Below are positions 17,268 through 25,416 of a DNA stretch of 64,000 nucleotides, in pieces (the first letter of the stretch is position 1; every line of letters begins with the position of its first letter). The notes beneath the pieces are model-generated. The model did not search any database. It was not told where the DNA came from and saw only the letters and a list, made by a program, of their open reading frames with translations. This stretch comes from an uncultured Bacteroidales bacterium (GTDB lineage: Bacteria > Bacteroidota > Bacteroidia > Bacteroidales > Paludibacteraceae). A program made the position numbers and the translations under genes. The stretch lies in contig CADBYS010000026.1 in NCBI GenBank assembly GCA_902798965.1, positions 1 through 64,000 on the forward strand. Direction: 5' to 3'.

Positions 17268-18887
17268 TTACCGTACCGGTCTGCCCAACAGGTCGTAGTA
17301 ATCGCCGTTGAACTCGATGACTATCTGTCCGTCTCGGAAGATCTTCCGGGCAATACGCGTAGCCTGTTGCTCCGTACTCTCCACGGCCAGATATACGGTC
17401 TCGCCACCACCGTTGACCTTAAAGAAGATATGTCCGTTCGCCTCCTCGATATCCGTTACCTGGTACGAAGTCACATCGGTGAAGGAGGTTGATCCTGCGG
17501 GGTACGCATCGCCGGCTTTGCCCAGATATCCGTTGCTATAATCATATTCGTTCTGCGCCGGTGCACTGCCGTCCGCCTCGATGATATCCACGCCCATCGC
17601 GCTACTGGTGTTATTCACTGTGTTCTGCTCCCACTTGCGACTGCTGTACGTCACCTTCGTGATAAGCAGTCCGTGGCCTGGGAGATACATATCCCATCCG
17701 TCTTTCTGGCGGTTCTCGAGCATATAGAACGTAGTCGGGTTAGGATCATTACCTACCAGATTGTGCGTGCCGCTCTCGGTGAGGATAGCTGCGCCGTTCG
17801 AGTCGCCCAGCGCAGGCATTTGCACGTCGCAAGCGCTGTTGAGCAGAGTAGGCTTGAGCCACCCCATAAAGAAGCGCTCGTAAGCCGAGTAATGCGGCGG
17901 GGTGTTGCCATCGTTGTTGTACGGACCGTAATCCAGGATATCCCAGGCGCCCATCGTCTTGTGCGAACTGTTGTTGGTGCAGTACAGATCCGGCAAACCG
18001 AGTACGTGCGAGAACTCGTGGCAGAACGTACCGATACCGTCGTGCTGGCGGTTGCTATAATCCAACTCGTTGGAGCAGGCATAGTTATCCACCTTCTTAC
18101 CATCCACCTGACAGTTCACTCCGTTGTAGGAGAGCCGGTAGTTGTGCGGCCATACGTAGTCATCGCCGGCACCGTCGGCCTCGCCATAGCCTGCGTAGAT
18201 GACATATACGAAATCCACCTTGCCGTCGTTGTTGTTGTCGTAGAGCGTGAAATCCACCTCATCGTCCACCAGTTCGCAAGCCTCCTTGATCATCTTCTCG
18301 GGATTCTTGTCATCACCGCTACTGTTGTTTTCTCCGTAATACTTGTAGTTGTTAGCCAGCGTGACAGGACCTACCACATCGAACACAGGTTTGTACTGCC
18401 CGAACGAGGTCTCGCAGAAATACTTGCGCGCACTGCCTTCGGAGGTGATCGTAACGCGGCGACCCAGATCGTTGAATCCGCTGTAGCGACGGGTATAATT
18501 CTCGCCGTTGATCATGGAGTCGATCTCGGCTTTAGCGGTCTGGAACTCCAGATTATTGAAGTTGACAAGGATGATCAATCCGCGCGGAGCGAGGTTAAGC
18601 GCCGAGCCCATCTGCTCCTGCTTGATGCGGCGCGGGCTTTTCGCGCGACGTGCCTGCAGCTCCTCTTCCGAGGGAAGCGGAGTAGCCTGGTAAGCACCGG
18701 CCTCATCGCGAACGAGCATGTCGCCGTCCTCATTGGTATAGTAATGATAATACTCATCACCGTGCAGAAAAGCTGTGACGGTCGTGCCATCCGGCTGCGT
18801 GAGCGTCAGCGCTCCACGTCGGGCAGGTATAGCCTGCGCCGATATACATAGCGCGAAAAGCGCCAAAAGGGTTACTATGCGTTTCAT
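17268..18887 (-). CDS. Secreted M6 family metalloprotease with propeptide
   Basis: A zinc protease of the immune-inhibitor A (M6) type. The signal peptide (residues 1-20, cut near SAQA) precedes a propeptide-like domain (20-85: QPDGTTVTAFLHGDEYYHYY) and the catalytic domain with HEFSHVLGLPD (290-300). The usual Met-turn methionine is Leu318 (WDILDYG), whereas the paralogue has Met. The last 20 residues (FRDGQIVIEFNGDYYDLLG) resemble the short tail RNGQ-x-I-x-G-x-Y found on secreted Bacteroidales proteins and shared with the paralogue; a sorting role is inference. It may degrade host or dietary protein. It is the last gene of a chain starting at rnz. Confidence 0.85.
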   Translation of the reverse strand: MKRIVTLLALFALCISAQAIPARRGALTLTQPDGTTVTAFLHGDEYYHYYTNEDGDMLVRDEAGAYQATPLPSEEELQARRAKSPRRIKQEQMGSALNLAPRGLIILVNFNNLEFQTAKAEIDSMINGENYTRRYSGFNDLGRRVTITSEGSARKYFCETSFGQYKPVFDVVGPVTLANNYKYYGENNSSGDDKNPEKMIKEACELVDDEVDFTLYDNNNDGKVDFVYVIYAGYGEADGAGDDYVWPHNYRLSYNGVNCQVDGKKVDNYACSNELDYSNRQHDGIGTFCHEFSHVLGLPDLYCTNNSSHKTMGAWDILDYGPYNNDGNTPPHYSAYERFFMGWLKPTLLNSACDVQMPALGDSNGAAILTESGTHNLVGNDPNPTTFYMLENRQKDGWDMYLPGHGLLITKVTYSSRKWEQNTVNNTSSAMGVDIIEADGSAPAQNEYDYSNGYLGKAGDAYPAGSTSFTDVTSYQVTDIEEANGHIFFKVNGGGETVYLAVESTEQQATRIARKIFRDGQIVIEFNGDYYDLLGRPVR

Positions 18888-18911
18888 GTGTATAACGTTA
18901 TAATGAATTAT

Positions 18912-20441
18912 TTAATCTTCTTGCTTTATGCCCAGCAGGTTATATACTCCGCCGGGTGCAATGATAAGTACCTGCCCGTCGCGCAGGCACTTGTGCACAC
19001 TGCCGCTTTGCTCAACGGTCGGCAGGGCTGTTGGTGGTCCGGGATCAACAGTTGTCGTGTCGCCTCCGCGATAAGCAAACCGTACCACGCCGGAGTCCAT
19101 CGTTATCTGTTCAATAGCATGATCCGTGATACCCAGATACTCCGTAGCACCTTCGGGGAACAAATCGCCGGCTTTGCCTAAATAACCGTTAGCCGTATTG
19201 ATGCTCGGGGTTAATCCGTCCGCCTCGATAATATCTACGCCTAAGTTATTCGGGTCATTATTTACCGTGTTCCCCGTCCACTTGGATGACTGATAGTTGA
19301 TACGTGTGAGCAGCATGCCGCTGCCGGGAACATCGATATCCCATCCGGTGCGTTGCCTGTTCTCGAGCAGATAGAACACTTTAGGATTAGGATTCAGTCC
19401 ATTCATGTTGTGCGTATCACTCTCGCTGATCAGGTACGCCTGATTGCTTGTCGCTATGTTCTCCAGTTGCAGATCGGCAGGATCGGTTATCAAGGTGGGT
19501 GTCAACCAACCCATATAGAACCGCTCGTAGGCTGAGTACGAGGGAGGAGTGTGCGTGTCGTTGTTGTACAAGCCGTAGCACATCACATCCCAACTGCCTA
19601 AAAGTTTGTGTGTGGCGGTGCTGGTAGCGTACAAATCCGGCAGTCCCAACGCGTGACCAAACTCGTGGCAGGCAGTACCTATACCCGCTACGACTGTGCG
19701 TTCAGCGGTCGTTAACAAAGCATCCAACTCGTTGCTGTACTCGCAAGCGGAGATATACTTGCCGTCGAAGTACCGAGAACTGCTACTGCTGCTTACGCTC
19801 CAGTAGGCCGGCCAAACAAGATTATCCCAATTAGTGATAAGGCTGTCGGTATAATCATTGGGTCTGTCGTTCGCCCCAAAACCCGCGTAGTAGATGTACA
19901 CCAGGTCCACATTGCCGTCGTTATCGGAATCGTAGAGGGAGAAATCCACACTGTCGTTGACCAATGAGCAGGCTTCGCACACCATATTGCTGATGTTTGT
20001 GCGGTTGTCGTTACCCGATCCGTAATATGCGTACCCTTGCGACAAGGTGACAGGTCCCACTACATCAAACTGCGGGCTGTATTGCCCCATTGACTGATCG
20101 TAGAAGTACTGACGCAAGCTGCCCGTAGCGCCATCCTTCGTCCAGTTACGGCCGTTGAACATCGAATCGACATCCGCCATCGGCGTGGTGAATGCAAAAT
20201 CCGAGAAGCTGACCGTAATCAGCAGCACACGAGGTATGATCACTCGCTGACCGACAGACTGCCCGGCCATCGGAGCACGGCTGATACCGCCGACAAGACT
20301 GCCGGGCTGCTCACCGTCCCTCTGCCGCGATGCCAAAGTCTCTTGCCACCCTGCCCACTTTGAGGGGTCACGGGGAGGGACTACAGCCGCAGCCGATAGT
20401 GAGACAAGAACAACCAATATCAGTACAAACGATCTGCGCAT
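18912..20441 (-). CDS. Secreted M6 family metalloprotease lacking propeptide
   Basis: A paralogue of the preceding protease gene. It has its own signal peptide (MRRSFVLILVVLVSLSAAA), zinc motif HEFGHALGLPD (259-269), Met-turn WDVMCYG with Met287, and calcium-type loops DSDNDGNVD. It ends with a similar RDGQVLIIAPGGVYNLLG tail. Unlike its sister it lacks the QPDG...FLxGDE propeptide region. That region is instead encoded by the separate gene immediately upstream (20445-20810), in the same reading frame and divided from it only by TAA-ATT. The two products may act as a split zymogen. It is probably exported through Sec, and possibly through T9SS given the PorQ homologue in the window. Confidence 0.85.
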   Translation of the reverse strand: MRRSFVLILVVLVSLSAAAVVPPRDPSKWAGWQETLASRQRDGEQPGSLVGGISRAPMAGQSVGQRVIIPRVLLITVSFSDFAFTTPMADVDSMFNGRNWTKDGATGSLRQYFYDQSMGQYSPQFDVVGPVTLSQGYAYYGSGNDNRTNISNMVCEACSLVNDSVDFSLYDSDNDGNVDLVYIYYAGFGANDRPNDYTDSLITNWDNLVWPAYWSVSSSSSSRYFDGKYISACEYSNELDALLTTAERTVVAGIGTACHEFGHALGLPDLYATSTATHKLLGSWDVMCYGLYNNDTHTPPSYSAYERFYMGWLTPTLITDPADLQLENIATSNQAYLISESDTHNMNGLNPNPKVFYLLENRQRTGWDIDVPGSGMLLTRINYQSSKWTGNTVNNDPNNLGVDIIEADGLTPSINTANGYLGKAGDLFPEGATEYLGITDHAIEQITMDSGVVRFAYRGGDTTTVDPGPPTALPTVEQSGSVHKCLRDGQVLIIAPGGVYNLLGIKQED

Positions 20442-20444
20442 AAT

Positions 20445-20810
20445 TTAGTTGTTTGCTTTTTTTACTCCATGTCGGTCCAGCCAGCGCTGCTCGCAAGCCT
20501 TGCGTCGGTCGGCGTCATGAGCCTGACGGCGTGTAACAACAGGCACAATCTTCTTTTCGCCATCGATCTTGCGTGTGCGGGACTTGCAGTAACAGATCTT
20601 GCCGTTCTTGTCCTCCTGCACCTGCCAACCGTCGACGGTCATCATGAAATGCTTGCGCTCATCGCCACGCAGGAACACGTGCAGCGTATCACCATCGGGC
20701 TGAACACGAACAATCACTCCCGGGTAAGCAGGTACGCGCGCCGGACCTTGAGCTTGTGCACCCAACGTGAGGGTGAACATTGCCATCAGTATGAATAGTA
20801 ATTTTTTCAT
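20445..20810 (-). CDS. Free-standing M6 propeptide-like secreted protein
   Basis: A 121-aa protein with a clear signal peptide (MKKLLFILMAMFTLTLGAQA). It is homologous to the propeptide of the M6 protease at 17268-18887: QPDGDTLHVFLRGDERKHF here against QPDGTTVTAFLHGDEYYHY there, then TVDGWQVQEDKNG. It has no catalytic domain of its own. The ATG overlaps the mlaF-like stop by 4 nt (ATGA). Its TAA is followed by one codon and the ATG of the protease in the same frame. It may fold or inhibit the downstream protease in trans, or be the relic of a propeptide separated by a nonsense mutation; the second signal peptide favours the former. Confidence 0.8.
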   Translation of the reverse strand: MKKLLFILMAMFTLTLGAQAQGPARVPAYPGVIVRVQPDGDTLHVFLRGDERKHFMMTVDGWQVQEDKNGKICYCKSRTRKIDGEKKIVPVVTRRQAHDADRRKACEQRWLDRHGVKKANN

Positions 20811-21568
20811 TGTTTATGAACTTTTTGTATTTCTTTGTATAGTTCGGAGGCAAATACGAAGTTATTCAGTGCCTCGTTGTCCGCGTGGAAGATATCATAA
20901 CGCGAACCCTGCCACTCCTTCTTGCCGCCCTTGAGGAAGATGATATTGTCGCCCACCTCCATGATGGAGTTCATATCGTGGGTGTTCACCACCGTGCAGA
21001 TGTTATATTCGCGGGTTATATCCTGTATCAGTCGGTCGATCACCAGCGAGGTCTGCGGATCCAAGCCCGAGTTCGGTTCGTCGCAGAACAGATACTTCGG
21101 ATTGAGCGCAATAGCCCTGGCAATAGCCACACGCTTCTGCATTCCTCCGGAAATCTCCGATGGCATCAAGTCGCGTGCGTGCGGGGCTATCTGCACGCGG
21201 TCGAGGCAGAACAATGCCCGTTCGCGCATCTCTTGCTCGCTCATGTGCCCGAACATCTGCATTGGGAAGAGCACATTCTCCGTTACCGTGAGCGAGTCGA
21301 ACAACGCCGAGCCCTGGAACAGCACGCCCACCTCACGATGCAACATCCGCACCTCATCTTCTTTCATGTTCGGCAAGTTACGGCCATCGTACTCTATCCT
21401 GCCCGAGTTGATAGTGTGGATGCCTATCAACGATTTGAGCAGTACCGTCTTGCCGCTACCCGACTGACCGATGATCATGTTCACCTTGCCATCTTCGAAG
21501 GTGGCGCTGACATGATCAAGAACCAGTTGCTCGTCAAACGATTTTACTATGTCTATAGCCTGTATCAT
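20807..21568 (-). CDS. mlaF: MlaF-like ABC transporter ATPase
   Basis: The ATPase partner of a MlaE-type permease in phospholipid or lipid trafficking between the membranes. Walker A is IGQSGSGKTVLLK (about 34-46), Q-loop LFQGSALFDSLTV, signature EISGGMQKRVAIARA, Walker B YLFCDEPNSGLDP and H-loop VVNTHDMNS. The EISGGMQKR signature and SALFDSLTV are typical of the MlaF branch. The length of 253 aa is normal. The permease gene lies upstream, separated by a 47-nt heptamer-bearing gap. An MCE-domain (MlaD) gene, which usually follows in Bacteroidota, is absent: the next gene is the M6 propeptide protein. Confidence 0.88.
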   Translation of the reverse strand: MIQAIDIVKSFDEQLVLDHVSATFEDGKVNMIIGQSGSGKTVLLKSLIGIHTINSGRIEYDGRNLPNMKEDEVRMLHREVGVLFQGSALFDSLTVTENVLFPMQMFGHMSEQEMRERALFCLDRVQIAPHARDLMPSEISGGMQKRVAIARAIALNPKYLFCDEPNSGLDPQTSLVIDRLIQDITREYNICTVVNTHDMNSIMEVGDNIIFLKGGKKEWQGSRYDIFHADNEALNNFVFASELYKEIQKVHKQ

Positions 21569-21575
21569 CTGTTCC

Positions 21576-21610
21576 TTTCACCTTTCACTTTTCACCTTTC
21601 ATCTTTCACT
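21576..21610. repeat. Heptamer array between mlaE and mlaF
   Basis: Five consecutive 7-nt units on the plus strand: TTTCACC, TTTCACT, TTTCACC, TTTCATC, TTTCACT. They fill most of the gap between the mlaE-like stop (21616) and the mlaF-like start (21568). On the minus strand they give a purine-rich GTGAAAG leader. Confidence 0.8.
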
Positions 21611-21615
21611 TCCCC

Positions 21616-22347
21616 CTACAGCAGCAATCGCGACAGCACGAGATCCAACAACAAGATGATAATATTCGAGTTCACCACAGCGTTGGTGGACGCACGACCA
21701 ACCTCCAGCGCGCCGCCGCGCACGGTATAGCCGTAGTACGCCGACAGCGACGTGATGACGTAGGCAAAGAACAGCGACTTGATGATTCCGTACCACACAA
21801 AGTACGGATTGAAGGCGTACTGCACACCTACCAGATAATCCGCCACGGTGATGATATCCGTGAACGCACCTACTGCCCATCCGCCTACCAGACCTATCGC
21901 CGTGGACATGATAACCAACATCGGCATCATGAACATGAATGCCAGGATCTTGGGCAGGATAAGATAGTTGGCAGAGTTCACACCCATAATCTCCATCGCA
22001 TCAATCTGCTCCGTTATACGCATCGAGCCTATCTCCGAAGCGATGTTCGAGCCTACCTTACCCGCCAATATCAGGCAGAGGATGGTCGATGAGAACTCGA
22101 GCAGCAGGGTCTCGCGGGTCAGCAAGCCCACGATATAGGTAGGCAAGAACGGGTTCTCGGTATTGATCTTTGCCTGAATGGTAAGGATGGCACCGATAAA
22201 CAGCGATATGACAATCACGATAGGCAAGGATTGCAAACCCTGCTTCTCCAACTCGCGGCTGAACTGCTTCCAGAACATCCTTTGCCGGTCAGGCAGACGG
22301 AACACGCGAGCCATCAATATCCAATATTCGCCAAAATGCTTAATCAT
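21616..22347 (-). CDS. mlaE: MlaE-like lipid ABC transporter permease
   Basis: An integral inner-membrane permease of the MlaE family. It has about five hydrophobic segments, including LPIVIVISLFIGAILTIQAK, the conserved Glu-rich loop SEIGSMRITEQIDAMEIMGV and the later LAFMFMMPMLVIMSTAIGLV. EIGSMRITEQIDAM is the family hallmark that contacts the ATPase. The length of 243 aa is standard. Its ATG directly abuts the radA stop (TAG-ATG). Together with the ATPase downstream it forms the core of a Mla-like transporter; periplasmic and MCE parts must be encoded elsewhere. Confidence 0.9.
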   Translation of the reverse strand: MIKHFGEYWILMARVFRLPDRQRMFWKQFSRELEKQGLQSLPIVIVISLFIGAILTIQAKINTENPFLPTYIVGLLTRETLLLEFSSTILCLILAGKVGSNIASEIGSMRITEQIDAMEIMGVNSANYLILPKILAFMFMMPMLVIMSTAIGLVGGWAVGAFTDIITVADYLVGVQYAFNPYFVWYGIIKSLFFAYVITSLSAYYGYTVRGGALEVGRASTNAVVNSNIIILLLDLVLSRLLL

Positions 22348-23697
22348 CTAACTTTGCTTAAATAACAGCCGCACCGCCTCCGTCACGCGCGCAACTTCCA
22401 CGATCTGTATCCCTTTGACAGGCTGATGTTTTTGTCCGGCGGGGATGAGGATACGCGAGAACCCGAGTTTGCGCGCTTCGCTTATCCGCTGGTCGATGCG
22501 GTTCACGGGACGTATCTCGCCCGCCAGGCCAACCTCGCCGGTCATGCAACAATCAGTGGGCAAGGCAATATCCATCGACGATGAGAGCACCGCCACCAAC
22601 ACCGCCAGGTCGATTGCCGGATCGTTCACGCGCAGGCCGCCGGCGATGTTCAGGAACACATCTTTCTGCAGCAGCTTGAATCCTATACGTTTCTCCAGCA
22701 CGGCCAGCAACATATTCAGTCGGCGGGAATCAAAGCCGGTGGACGAACGTTGCGGCGTTCCGTAAGCCGCCGATGAGGTCAGCGCCTGCACTTCAATCAG
22801 TAACGGGCGCACACCTTCCACGGCTACGGCTATCGAGATGCCCGACAGTCCCTCACGGTTCGAACTGAGCAGTAACTCCGAGGGGTTGGTCACCTCGCGC
22901 AATCCGTCCTGCTGCATCTCGAAGATGCCTATCTCCGATGTAGAACCGAAGCGGTTCTTTTGCGCCCGGAGTACGCGGTACATATAGTGCTGGTCGCCCT
23001 CGAACTGCAACACGGTATCCACTATATGCTCCAGCACCTTAGGTCCGGCAAGCGAACCTTCCTTGGTGATATGTCCCACGATGATGAACGGCGTGTTCGT
23101 CTCTTTGGCAAACTGCAAGATACGCGCCGCACACTCACGGACTTGCGACAGCGAACCGATAGTAGCCTCTATCGCCTCGGTGCCGATGGTCTGAATGGAG
23201 TCAACAACCACAATCTCGGGCTTGAGCGCCTTGGCATGTTCCAGTATCTTCTCCAGCGAGGTCTCTGCTACGATGTACAGGTTCTCGGGATTACCCGCGA
23301 TGCGTTCGCTGCGCAGCTTGATCTGCTTCACCGACTCTTCGCCGCTGGCATATAAGGTGGTAGTAGCCCCCAATTGCATCAACACCTGCAACGCCAGGGT
23401 CGATTTGCCTATACCCGGCTCGCCGCCTAACAGCACCAGTGATCCGGGCACTAATCCTCCGCCTAACACGCGGTTCAACTCCGCGCAATGCATATCGAGG
23501 CGTTGGTCTTCCTGAACGCTTACGTCTTGCAGTTTCTGCACCTTCGAATCACTGCGCTGGCGCACACCTTTGCTCTTCTCGGCCACACTCACCTCTTCCA
23601 CAAACGTGCCCCACTCGCCGCACACAGGGCAACGGCCTAACATCTGCGGGGATGTTGCTCCGCAGCTACTGCACGTATATGTTACCGTTGCTTTCAT
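22348..23697 (-). CDS. radA: DNA repair protein RadA
   Basis: A RecA-like ATPase that drives branch migration in recombination. The N-terminal C4 zinc finger is CSSCGATSPQMLGRCPVCGEW in form (Cys pairs spaced CxxC and CxxC). Walker A is GGEPGIGKST, the RadA-specific KNRFGSTSEIG motif is present, and the Lon-like C-terminal domain carries the LNIAGGLRVNDPA and GLAGEIRPV segments. I choose the ATG at 23697, which overlaps the rnz stop (ATGA). The longer frame to 23715 needs a GTG inside rnz. The product is about 449 aa, normal for RadA. It is second in the rnz-to-M6 chain. Confidence 0.95.
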   Translation of the reverse strand: MKATVTYTCSSCGATSPQMLGRCPVCGEWGTFVEEVSVAEKSKGVRQRSDSKVQKLQDVSVQEDQRLDMHCAELNRVLGGGLVPGSLVLLGGEPGIGKSTLALQVLMQLGATTTLYASGEESVKQIKLRSERIAGNPENLYIVAETSLEKILEHAKALKPEIVVVDSIQTIGTEAIEATIGSLSQVRECAARILQFAKETNTPFIIVGHITKEGSLAGPKVLEHIVDTVLQFEGDQHYMYRVLRAQKNRFGSTSEIGIFEMQQDGLREVTNPSELLLSSNREGLSGISIAVAVEGVRPLLIEVQALTSSAAYGTPQRSSTGFDSRRLNMLLAVLEKRIGFKLLQKDVFLNIAGGLRVNDPAIDLAVLVAVLSSSMDIALPTDCCMTGEVGLAGEIRPVNRIDQRISEARKLGFSRILIPAGQKHQPVKGIQIVEVARVTEAVRLLFKQS

Positions 23698-24476
23698 ATC
23701 GTATAGGTGTGGCACTCTTTGGCCATAATGGTGTTCTCAAACACTTGTTTCGCCTCGCTCAGGAACACGCTGTGATCGTCCACCCGTGCCGAGTAATGAC
23801 CGATGATAAGTTGCTCTACATGAGCCTTTTGGGCAATGGTTGCAGCTTCTTTAGCCGTCGAGTGCATCGTTCCTTTGCAGCGATCGGCATACTCCTCGAT
23901 GTACGTCGATTCGTGGAAAAGAGTTTGCACGCCTTCGATGAGCGGAATAATCGTTTCCGTATATTTGGTATCCGAGCAGTAGGCGTAACGTTTAATAGGC
24001 TCCTTGTCGCGATGATGCTCGGTGAACAGGAATCCGCAAGTAGGCACCTTGTGCTTCAAGGGGATGGTGGTTACGGTGAGTGTTCTGTCCTCGAATATCA
24101 CTTCGCTCTTGCGCGGATTGATGGTGTGAAAGATCACCTCGTACGACATTCCCTCGCAGTGATAATCGAGCCAGGGTTGGAGAAGTTTCTCCAGATCGGC
24201 CGGCGCATAAATATGCAAGGGCTGCGTTCTGCCCATCATGCCAAAGGTGGAGATGAGACCTATCAATCCGAAGCAATGATCGCCATGAAGATGGGAGATG
24301 AAGATGTTGTACAGTCGGGCTGTTTTCAATGCCATCCTGCGGAACCATATCTGACTCCCTTCGCCACAATCGATCATGAACGACTTGTCACACAACTCCA
24401 GCACCTGACAAGCAGGCGAGTTCTGGAATGTGGGCAAGGCGCTGCCGCAGCCTAATATGTGTAACTCATTGTTCAC
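23694..24476 (-). CDS. rnz: Ribonuclease Z-like metallo-beta-lactamase
   Basis: A zinc-dependent endonuclease that trims tRNA 3' ends. The metal motif HLHGDH is at 62-67, with SHLHGDHCFGLIGLISTF around it, YCSDTKYTE as the AxDT-like motif and the final zinc histidine in IIGHYSARV. GSALPTFQNSPACQVLEL and FMIDCGEGSQIWFRR are typical of RNase Z. At 260 aa it is shorter than the usual 300-310, lacking part of the exosite arm region, but the catalytic core is complete. It is the first gene of the chain rnz-radA-mlaE-mlaF-propeptide-M6-M6, with overlapping or abutting junctions. Confidence 0.88.
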   Translation of the reverse strand: MNNELHILGCGSALPTFQNSPACQVLELCDKSFMIDCGEGSQIWFRRMALKTARLYNIFISHLHGDHCFGLIGLISTFGMMGRTQPLHIYAPADLEKLLQPWLDYHCEGMSYEVIFHTINPRKSEVIFEDRTLTVTTIPLKHKVPTCGFLFTEHHRDKEPIKRYAYCSDTKYTETIIPLIEGVQTLFHESTYIEEYADRCKGTMHSTAKEAATIAQKAHVEQLIIGHYSARVDDHSVFLSEAKQVFENTIMAKECHTYTI

Positions 24477-24483
24477 TATTTTT

Positions 24484-24559
24484 TTGTGTTTTCTGTTGGC
24501 TTCTTTGCTTTTTCGTTTCGGTCATTATGGTCACCATAACTCCCTCACCGGAAAACACA
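24484..24559. promoter_or_regulatory. Inverted repeats between rnz and exonuclease gene
   Basis: TTGTGTTTTC (24484-24493) is complemented by GAAAACACAA (about 24550-24559). A perfect TTATGGT-C-ACCATAA palindrome (24525-24539) lies in between. Both sit in the 121-base gap upstream of rnz and downstream of the exonuclease stop. They could combine a terminator for the exonuclease gene with an operator for the rnz operon. Confidence 0.4.
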
Positions 24560-24597
24560 AATAAGCTCAACATAAATCCCCAAAAAGGATTACCCTT

Positions 24598-25404
24598 TCA
24601 GCGTGATGCTAATCGTTGTTGCAGTTTGATGTTCGCTATCACGTTCTTGGTGTACTGCGGGAAGTCACCGCTAATGATCCAGCCATAGTACCCCGGATCG
24701 CGAACCAAAACATCACTGACCGGCACGTCCTTATACTTGCCAAAGGTAAATACCACTCGTCCCTTGTCGTTGTACGCCAGTCTGCCTGCCAGGTCAGCGA
24801 ACTTCTGTGCCGGTGCTGAGTACTGCGCCAGCCCTTCTACGGTATCCGGCAGGTCAGGATAACGCTCCGTTTGCGCCAGAAGCACTTCGAGCGTAGCCAG
24901 CGTATCGGCGTTCGCCGAGTGAGCATCCTCCAACGTCTTGCCGCAATAGAAGGCGTAAGCAGCCGACAACGTACGTTGCTCCTTGCGCGTGAAGATGGTG
25001 AACACATCAATCATCTTCCGGTTCATGATATCAAACTCCACTCCTGCGCGCAACATTTCCTCGCCCAGCAAGGGGATATCAAAGTGATTGGAGTTGTAGC
25101 CGGCAATGTCGGCGCCCTCAAATACGGCAGCCACCTCCTTGGCAATCTCGCTGAATGTGGGGCAGTCCTTCACATCCTCATCGTAGATGCCATGAACAGC
25201 CGAAGCCTGCTCGGGGATATGCATCGTTGTCTCCAAGCCCATAGCATCGATGATAGTAGGACGAACACGAAAGGTCTTACCTTCCTTCGTGCCGTTGGGG
25301 AAGAGTTTGCAATACGACAGCTCAACAACCCTATCCTTGGCGATATTGACGCCCGTCGTCTCCAGATCAAAGAAGACGAGCGGGCGACTTAATTGTAACT
25401 TCAT
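24598..25404 (-). CDS. DEDD-type 3'-5' exonuclease with C-terminal DUF3820-like domain
   Basis: The DnaQ-like exonuclease fold is shown by ExoI VFFDLETTGVNIAKDRVVE (D14, E16), ExoII IAGYNSNHFDIPLLGEE and ExoIII AHSANADTLATLEVL. A proofreading or repair nuclease is likely. Residues about 215-268 (VVFTFGKYKDVPVSDVL, DPGYYGWIISGDFPQYTK) match the small domain often found after such exonucleases in Bacteroidota. The start is the ATG at 25404, 12 nt from the dnaN stop, so it is cotranscribed with the sliding clamp gene. That context fits a replication-linked exonuclease. It is not the main DnaE proofreading subunit as far as can be judged. Confidence 0.85.
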   Translation of the reverse strand: MKLQLSRPLVFFDLETTGVNIAKDRVVELSYCKLFPNGTKEGKTFRVRPTIIDAMGLETTMHIPEQASAVHGIYDEDVKDCPTFSEIAKEVAAVFEGADIAGYNSNHFDIPLLGEEMLRAGVEFDIMNRKMIDVFTIFTRKEQRTLSAAYAFYCGKTLEDAHSANADTLATLEVLLAQTERYPDLPDTVEGLAQYSAPAQKFADLAGRLAYNDKGRVVFTFGKYKDVPVSDVLVRDPGYYGWIISGDFPQYTKNVIANIKLQQRLASR

Positions 25405-25416
25405 CTCGCAAACTTG

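Noticed and set aside
17673..18851. 392-codon plus-strand frame over the M6 protease
   Set aside because: It is antisense to a protease with an intact HExxH motif. The Val/Ile/His-rich translation is typical of a shadow frame.
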